Of a DNA stretch of 64,000 nucleotides, positions 59,394-64,000 are shown in pieces. The position numbers and the translations under genes are program-made. Source of the DNA: an uncultured Prevotellaceae bacterium (GTDB lineage Bacteria > Bacteroidota > Bacteroidia > Bacteroidales > Bacteroidaceae); assembly GCA_900321965.1 (NCBI GenBank), contig ONYA01000010.1:1-64000 (forward strand), in the 5' to 3' direction. Position 1 is the first letter of the stretch. Every line of letters starts with the position of its first letter. The notes under the pieces are model-generated. The model did not search any database. It saw nothing but the letters and a program-made list of their open reading frames with translations, and was not told the DNA's origin.

Positions 59394-59523
59394 CAACTGT
59401 AATTGCAAACTGCGCGTTGCAGTTTCTCGTCGTGGGCTCCACTCATACTGCTGAAAAGAATTAAAAACCGTGAAATCTGCGTAATCCGCACGCTTTTCTT
59501 TTCTCCGTTTCAAAAGAATTGTG

Positions 59524-59531
59524 TAACTTTG
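59524..59531 (+). promoter_or_regulatory. Aldolase gene promoter -7 box
   Basis: TAACTTTG, 43 bp before the aldolase start codon. Confidence 0.6.
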
Positions 59532-59573
59532 CGCTCGAAAAATTAAAACCCAATATTCAAAATACAATTAATT

Positions 59574-60581
59574 ATGGTAAACTACAAGGATTTAGGTCTC
59601 GTGAATACCCGCGAGATGTTCAAGAGAGCAGTAGCCGGTGGCTATGCTATCCCCGCTTTCAACTTCAACACGATGGAGCAGATGCAGGCTATCGTACAGG
59701 CTGCCGTCGAGACAAAGTCACCCGTCATCATGCAGGTGTCTAAGGGTGCCCGTAACTATGCCAACGCTACCATCCTCCGCTATATGGCCGAGGGTGCCGT
59801 GGCATACGCCAAGGAACTGGGTTGTGAGCATCCTGAAATCGTGCTTCACCTCGACCACGGTGACAGCTTCGAGCTTTGCAAGGACTGCATCGACATGGGC
59901 TTCTCTTCAGTGATGTACGACGGCAGCTCGCTGCCTTACGAGGAGAATATCAAGATTTCGCGTCAGGTTGTGGAGTATGCTCACCAGCACGACGTCACCG
60001 TTGAGTGCGAGCTCGGTGTGCTCGCCGGTGTTGAGGACGAGGTAGCTTCTGAGGTTAGCCACTACACCAAGCCCGAGGAGGTTATCGACTTCGCTACCCG
60101 TACAGGCTGCGACTCACTGGCCATCTCTATCGGTACGAGCCACGGTGCTTACAAGTTCAAGCCCGAGCAGTGTACCCGCGACCCGAAGACTGGTAAGCTC
60201 GTTCCGCCGCCATTGGCATTCGACGTGCTGCACGAGATTGAGCAGAAGCTCCCCGGATTCCCCATCGTGCTCCACGGCTCTTCTTCTGTTCCCCAGGACG
60301 AGGTCGACACCATCAACAAGTACGGTGGCAACCTGCCCGACGCCGTCGGTATCCCCGAGGAGCAGCTGCGTGAGGCTTCTAAGAGCGCCGTCTGCAAGAT
60401 TAACATCGACTCAGACTCGCGTCTGGCCATGACCGCTGCCGTTCGCAAGTATCTGGCTGAGAATCCGGCTCACTTCGACCCGCGCCAGTATCTGAAGCCC
60501 GCCCGTGAGAACATGAAGAAGATGTACATCCACAAGATTGTGGACGTCCTCGGTTCTGACGGCAAGCTCGCTCAGTGCTAA
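59574..60581 (+). CDS. fba: Class II fructose-bisphosphate aldolase
   Basis: A 335-residue zinc aldolase of glycolysis and gluconeogenesis. GYAIPAFNFNTMEQMQAI opens the fold, HLDHGDSFELCKDCIDMGF carries the zinc histidine and catalytic aspartate, YECELG-like TVECELGVLAGVEDEV and GTSHGAYKF supply further metal ligands, and PIVLHGSSSVP and NIDSDSRLA bind phosphate. It cleaves fructose-1,6-bisphosphate to DHAP and glyceraldehyde-3-phosphate. Monocistronic with promoter and terminator hairpin. Confidence 0.96.
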   Translation: MVNYKDLGLVNTREMFKRAVAGGYAIPAFNFNTMEQMQAIVQAAVETKSPVIMQVSKGARNYANATILRYMAEGAVAYAKELGCEHPEIVLHLDHGDSFELCKDCIDMGFSSVMYDGSSLPYEENIKISRQVVEYAHQHDVTVECELGVLAGVEDEVASEVSHYTKPEEVIDFATRTGCDSLAISIGTSHGAYKFKPEQCTRDPKTGKLVPPPLAFDVLHEIEQKLPGFPIVLHGSSSVPQDEVDTINKYGGNLPDAVGIPEEQLREASKSAVCKINIDSDSRLAMTAAVRKYLAENPAHFDPRQYLKPARENMKKMYIHKIVDVLGSDGKLAQC

Positions 60582-60623
60582 ACGGCCTGCGGCCTAATTG
60601 AAAATTGAAAATTGATAATTAAG

Positions 60624-60657
60624 AGGCGTGCTCGAAGTGGGCACGCTTCTTCTTTTC
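60624..60657 (+). terminator. Aldolase gene terminator
   Basis: GAGGCGTGC and GCACGCTTC form a stem of about 8 bp followed by TTCTTTT, 43 bp after the aldolase stop. An ATTGAAAATTGAAAATTGAT run precedes it. Confidence 0.6.
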
Positions 60658-60666
60658 CGAGAACCT

Positions 60667-62313
60667 ATGACTAAAAAGATTCTATTGACCACTATCGCTG
60701 CCGTTGCGCTGACGGCAACAGCACAGAATTACCGTATTCCCGTCTCCGAGGAACACGAGCAGATGCAGACGGGACAGTTTGAACCCACATGGGAGTCGTT
60801 GGAGACGCACCAGACGCCCGAATGGTTCCGCGATGCCAAGTTCGGCATCTGGGCCCACTGGGGAGCACAGTGCGTGGAGGGCTCTGGCGACTGGATGGCT
60901 CGTGGCCTCTATCTTGAGGGCGGCGGACAGTACAACTACCACCGCGAGCACTACGGTCATCCCTCGGAGTTCGGCTATAAGGACATCCTGCCCCTGTTCA
61001 AAGCCGAGAAGTGGGACCCCGAGGCACTCGTTGAGCGTTACAAGCGCTGTGGCGCGCAATATTTCTTCGTCTTAGGCAACCACCACGACAACTACGACCT
61101 CTGGGACTCGAAGTACCAGCCTTGGAACTCTGTGAACATCGGTCCTAAGAAGGACATCCTCGAGGGTTGGGCGCGGGCTGCCAAGAAGGCTGGTTTGCCG
61201 CTGGGCATCTCGTTCCACGCCGACCACGCCTGGACGTGGTTTGAGCCCTCGCAGCGCTACGACCTGAAGGGCGACAAGGCGGGCGTCTACTACGACGGCA
61301 ACCTGACGAAGGAGGACGGCAAGGGCAAATGGTGGGAAGGACTCGACCCGCAGATGCTCTACCAGCAGAACCACCCGATGAGCCAGGGCTCGTGGGACAA
61401 CGGTCGCATCCACGCGCAGTGGGGCTGGGAGAACGGTGCCTGTCCGCCGTCACAGGAGTTTGTCACCAACTTCTTCGACCGCACCATCGATGCCATCAAC
61501 CGCTACCAGCCCGACCTCATCTACTTCGACGTCACCGTCCTGCCGTTCTATCCGCTGAGCGACTGCGGAATGAAGATTGCCACACACCTATATAATAAGA
61601 ATCCGCGCGGTGTCGTCTTCGGCAAGATTCTGAGCGACGAGCAGAAGAAGGCGTTGACGTGGGACGTGGAGCGCGGTGCGCCTAACGCCATCATGGCCGA
61701 CCCCTGGCAGACGTGTAACTGCATCGGCGACTGGCACTATAACACCGGCACTTATAAGCGCGGCTACCGCACGGCCACCAATATGGTGAAGCAACTCGTC
61801 GATATCGTATCGAAGAACGGCAACCTGCTGCTCAACATCCCCCTGCGTGCTGACGGCACCTACGACGAGAAGGCCGCCGCCTTCCTCGACGAGTTAGAGG
61901 CCTGGATGACGCAGAACGGTGAGAGCATTTTTGGCACCCGTCCGTGGGTGAAGTTCGGTGAGGGTCCTGTGGCTGAGAAAGACATCGCCATCAATGCCCA
62001 GGGCTTCAACGAAGGTCAGTACAACGGCATGGATTATCACGACATCCGCTTCAACCAGACCAAGCGATATCTCTACGTTACCGCCATGGGCTGGCCCGAG
62101 GACGGTCGTCTTGTGGTGAAATCGTTGGCCAAGAAGAACCCCCACTTCAAGAAGAGCATCACCTCCGTCTACCTGCTCGGCTATGGTAAGCTCCCTGCGC
62201 GCCAGACCGCCGAAGGTCTCGAGGTGCAGCTGCCACCGGCAAGTAGCTCGGCCCCAATGGCCGCTTGCCAGAGCAAGAACAAGATTGCCCCCGTGCTGCG
62301 CATCAACAAGTAA
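60667..62313 (+). CDS. Alpha-L-fucosidase (GH29)
   Basis: A 548-residue secreted GH29. The MTKKILLTTIAAVALTATAQ start gives a clean signal peptide; the longer frame runs into the terminator. WFRDAKFGIWAHWGAQCV, YFFVLGNHHDNYDLWDSKYQ and LIYFDVTVLPFYP (nucleophile aspartate in the FDV segment) are GH29 blocks. A C-terminal beta domain follows GDWHYNTGTYKRGY and VDIVSKNGNLLLNIP. It removes alpha-linked fucose from plant or host glycans. Confidence 0.93.
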   Translation: MTKKILLTTIAAVALTATAQNYRIPVSEEHEQMQTGQFEPTWESLETHQTPEWFRDAKFGIWAHWGAQCVEGSGDWMARGLYLEGGGQYNYHREHYGHPSEFGYKDILPLFKAEKWDPEALVERYKRCGAQYFFVLGNHHDNYDLWDSKYQPWNSVNIGPKKDILEGWARAAKKAGLPLGISFHADHAWTWFEPSQRYDLKGDKAGVYYDGNLTKEDGKGKWWEGLDPQMLYQQNHPMSQGSWDNGRIHAQWGWENGACPPSQEFVTNFFDRTIDAINRYQPDLIYFDVTVLPFYPLSDCGMKIATHLYNKNPRGVVFGKILSDEQKKALTWDVERGAPNAIMADPWQTCNCIGDWHYNTGTYKRGYRTATNMVKQLVDIVSKNGNLLLNIPLRADGTYDEKAAAFLDELEAWMTQNGESIFGTRPWVKFGEGPVAEKDIAINAQGFNEGQYNGMDYHDIRFNQTKRYLYVTAMGWPEDGRLVVKSLAKKNPHFKKSITSVYLLGYGKLPARQTAEGLEVQLPPASSSAPMAACQSKNKIAPVLRINK

Positions 62314-62411
62314 CGAGCTATATTTTTTGTATATTTTTATCTCAAAGAGTCAAAAAAGTCTGAAAACCTGCCTATCTGCTAATGTGTAGCCACTCTGAGG
62401 ATTATATACCC

Positions 62412-62706
62412 ACACCTCTTACACCTGGCACTTAACTGGCTGTTTTTCAGCATAGTTTCCCAATGGGTTGGTAGCACCAAGTGTCGCACCTAAGGTCGCA
62501 CCAAGCATACATCGAATGTTTCACGGAAGTGGGCGGGAACGTAACGGCCTCTCAGAAAAATTTCACGGCCTCTCAGAAAAACGAGAGGCCGTAAGAGAAA
62601 TGTTTCACGGTTGTTGGTGCGACCTTAGGTGCGACACTTGGTGCTACCAACCCATTGGGAAACTATGCTGAAAAACAGCCAGTTAAGTGCCAGGTGTAAG
62701 AGGTGT
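62412..62706. repeat. Giant palindrome with perfect 93-bp arms and nested hairpin
   Basis: Arms 62412-62504 and 62614-62706 are perfectly complementary over 93 bp. The 109-bp centre has a second hairpin (ACGGCCTCTC/GAGAGGCCGT), direct copies of CACGGCCTCTCAGAAAAA-like units, and two GTTTCACGG copies. No gene lies inside. The same architecture as 34658-35070 but an unrelated sequence. The rest of the 62314-62867 gap contains only the promoter at 62831. Confidence 0.92.
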
Positions 62707-62830
62707 CACCTATTGTTTCTATATAAGTTTATTGTCTAAACTACGTCGGCATAGGGATTCTCCCCTGAAGTTTAGGGAAAGCGGTTGCTGATGTTAGGAA
62801 AAAGTCCTTGGACGGTGACGGACGTTTTGC

Positions 62831-62838
62831 TAATTTTG
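62831..62838 (+). promoter_or_regulatory. Promoter -7 box of the beta-barrel gene
   Basis: TAATTTTG, 29 bp before the start codon, with a TTG at 62808-62810, 20 bp upstream. Confidence 0.65.
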
Positions 62839-62867
62839 CATCGTCAAACCAATAAAACTGTACGACG

Positions 62868-63551
62868 ATGAAAAGAATGATGATGATTTTGATGCTGGCC
62901 GCATTGACGGCCGTGCCTTCAGTGGCACAATATGTGAGGCGCCCTTACGGTCGCCCCGTTCCGCCCCGCCATAGGAGTTATTATGCTGACGCCCCACGGA
63001 CTCGTTCTGCCGTTGGTGGGTATTTCGGATTGCGTATAGGACTCGACGTGGCTACAGTCAATGCTGACGACCGCTTTTTGGACGGCGATTCGCCCAAAGC
63101 GGGACTCGGCATTGGCTTTGCGGCGGGGCTGCAGGTGGCTCCGGCGACTCCCGTCTACTTGGAGACAGGACTGTCGTATGTAGAGAAAGGCGGTAAGGGC
63201 GGCACTGGCGGTTCCTACACTTACAGCATGAACTACTTGGAGGTGCCGTTCCTCGTCAAGTATCAGCACAACTTCGACCGCCTGACCAGCATCCAGCCTT
63301 TCGCTGGCGTCTACTGCGCAACGGGCATTAGCGGCAAAATCAAGGAGAAGGATTGTCGACAGACGCAAAGCACGTTCTCCGACGATGCCTTCAAGCGCTT
63401 CGACGGAGGTCTGCGCCTTGGCTGCGGACTACAGTTCGACCACCTCTACGCTGAGCTGGGCTACGACATCGGTCTGGCGAATGTCAGCCACGATGACTTC
63501 AATACCGCCCATACTGGCTGCTTCTTTGCCAACGTAGGCGTGAATTTTTAG
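62868..63551 (+). CDS. Outer membrane beta-barrel protein (PorT/OMP_b-brl_2-like)
   Basis: A 227-residue protein with a signal peptide ending PSVAQ. From about residue 48 on it shows eight alternating strands typical of small Bacteroidota barrels: GGYFGLRIGLDVATV, GIGFAAGLQVAP, YLETGLSYVEKGGK, YLEVPFLVKYQHNF, YAELGYDIGLANVS and the terminal FFANVGVNF. The mature N-terminus is proline/arginine-rich (RRPYGRPVPPRHRSYY). Function unknown; probably structural or adhesive. Confidence 0.8.
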   Translation: MKRMMMILMLAALTAVPSVAQYVRRPYGRPVPPRHRSYYADAPRTRSAVGGYFGLRIGLDVATVNADDRFLDGDSPKAGLGIGFAAGLQVAPATPVYLETGLSYVEKGGKGGTGGSYTYSMNYLEVPFLVKYQHNFDRLTSIQPFAGVYCATGISGKIKEKDCRQTQSTFSDDAFKRFDGGLRLGCGLQFDHLYAELGYDIGLANVSHDDFNTAHTGCFFANVGVNF

Positions 63552-63570
63552 GAGATTCTCTTAATATAAT

Positions 63571-63612
63571 AAGGTGGAAATGTTAAAAATGCATTTCCAC
63601 CTTCATTTTTTT
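63571..63612 (+). terminator. Intrinsic terminator of the beta-barrel gene
   Basis: AAGGTGGAAATG (63571-63582) pairs perfectly with CATTTCCACCTT (63592-63603), followed by seven T residues. Confidence 0.85.
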
Positions 63613-63621
63613 GCCAAAAAG

Positions 63622-63653
63622 TTTGGAGCGTATTGATAATTGTGTTACTTTTG
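63622..63653 (+). promoter_or_regulatory. ABC transporter gene promoter
   Basis: TTTG (63622-63625) and TACTTTTG (63646-63653), 20 bp apart, 62 bp before the start. Confidence 0.75.
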
Positions 63654-63714
63654 CAGTGTCCTATTTAAGTAGTACACTAAAACAGTAACAAAAAACCATT
63701 AAGAATATAGCAAT

Positions 63715-64000
63715 ATGATTCAAGTAAACCACATCAGTTTCAAGTATGCCGGATCGAAGCATCTGGTATTCGACGATTTCAGCCTCACGCTGGAGGAGAA
63801 CCGTATCTACGGTCTGTTAGGAAAGAACGGAACGGGCAAGTCGACGCTGCTCTACCTGATCTCAGGACTGTTGCGCCCCTCTTGCGGTTCTGTGTGTTGT
63901 GATGATATCGCAACAAAAAAGCGCGAGCCCGAAACCCTGCGCAACATATTCTTCGTGACGGAGGAGTTTGAGATGCCCGCCATCCGTCTCTCGGAATATG
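63715..64000 (+). CDS. ABC transporter ATP-binding protein (partial, 5' end)
   Basis: The frame opens MIQVNHISFKYAGSKHLVFD and carries the Walker A motif LLGKNGTGKSTLLYLISGLL at about residues 37-56. It runs off the window end after 95 codons, before the signature and Walker B motifs. The family is ABC ATPases of the simple two-component exporter type (similar to YhaQ/BcrA-like). Substrate cannot be told. Confidence 0.9.
   Translation, partial: MIQVNHISFKYAGSKHLVFDDFSLTLEENRIYGLLGKNGTGKSTLLYLISGLLRPSCGSVCCDDIATKKREPETLRNIFFVTEEFEMPAIRLSEY

Noticed and set aside
1..64000. tRNA, rRNA or tmRNA genes
   Set aside because: No cloverleaf, T-loop or ribosomal RNA core sequence was recognised on either strand.

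Overview
The window looks like a chromosome segment of a Bacteroidales bacterium, most likely Prevotella or a close relative. The evidence is a SusC/SusD pair, many secreted or lipoprotein glycan enzymes, and Bacteroidota promoters of the form TTTG-N19-20-TAnnTTTG upstream of most transcription units. Core genes are GC-rich. Several accessory patches (about 19.9-24.8, 36.7-38.5, 41.4-42.6 and 50.2-51.7 kb) are clearly AT-richer and carry defence or mobile genes. I saw no tRNA or rRNA gene.

Region by region. 0.2-11.3 kb: an outer-membrane uptake operon (SusC, SusD, DUF4843 lipoprotein, surface beta-propeller-like lipoprotein, and an M16 peptidase fused to a metallophosphoesterase). 11.4-19.9 kb: housekeeping and stress genes (glycine-zipper lipoprotein, RlpA, glutamate dehydrogenase, Hsp20 behind a sigma-54-type promoter, a membrane-bound regulator, an MNT/HEPN pair with a shortened HEPN, a broken Na/Pi transporter, MetY, an SDR). 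19.9-24.8 kb: an accessory island read leftwards: HNH nuclease, TcmP, DUF5131, a catalytically intact TnpB, and a five-repeat CRISPR-like array whose first repeat overlaps the tnpB stop codon. No cas1, cas2 or tnpA is present. 25-34.6 kb: WYL regulator, NUDIX and M3 peptidase operon; SIMPL protein; receiver/PEP-synthase-like protein; hydrolase; aquaporin.

34.6-42.6 kb: a second accessory island with a 413-bp composite palindrome, a roughly 200-nt structured RNA candidate, a two-gene Eco57I-like methyltransferase, a GIY-YIG/SF2-helicase protein, two kinase-like genes that overlap small genes in another frame, and gene remnants. A 47-bp copy of the 3' end of the neighbouring Pif1-like helicase gene marks an insertion or recombination boundary. 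42.6-50 kb: the helicase and a TolC-MacA-MacB type efflux operon. 50.2-51.7 kb: hipBA. 51.8-64 kb: a thioredoxin-like protein, GH3, a small lipoprotein, a GH97-CE15 fusion, class II aldolase, GH29 fucosidase, a perfect 93-bp-arm palindrome, a beta-barrel protein and the start of an ABC ATPase.

Two genome-wide patterns stand out. One is a C/G-rich palindromic repeat family that lies between genes and is also translated in frame inside several proteins. The other is a pair of giant nested palindromes. The strongest candidate for an undescribed system is the TnpB-array locus together with the adjoining HNH-TcmP-DUF5131 cassette, which is bracketed by a 22-bp direct repeat.
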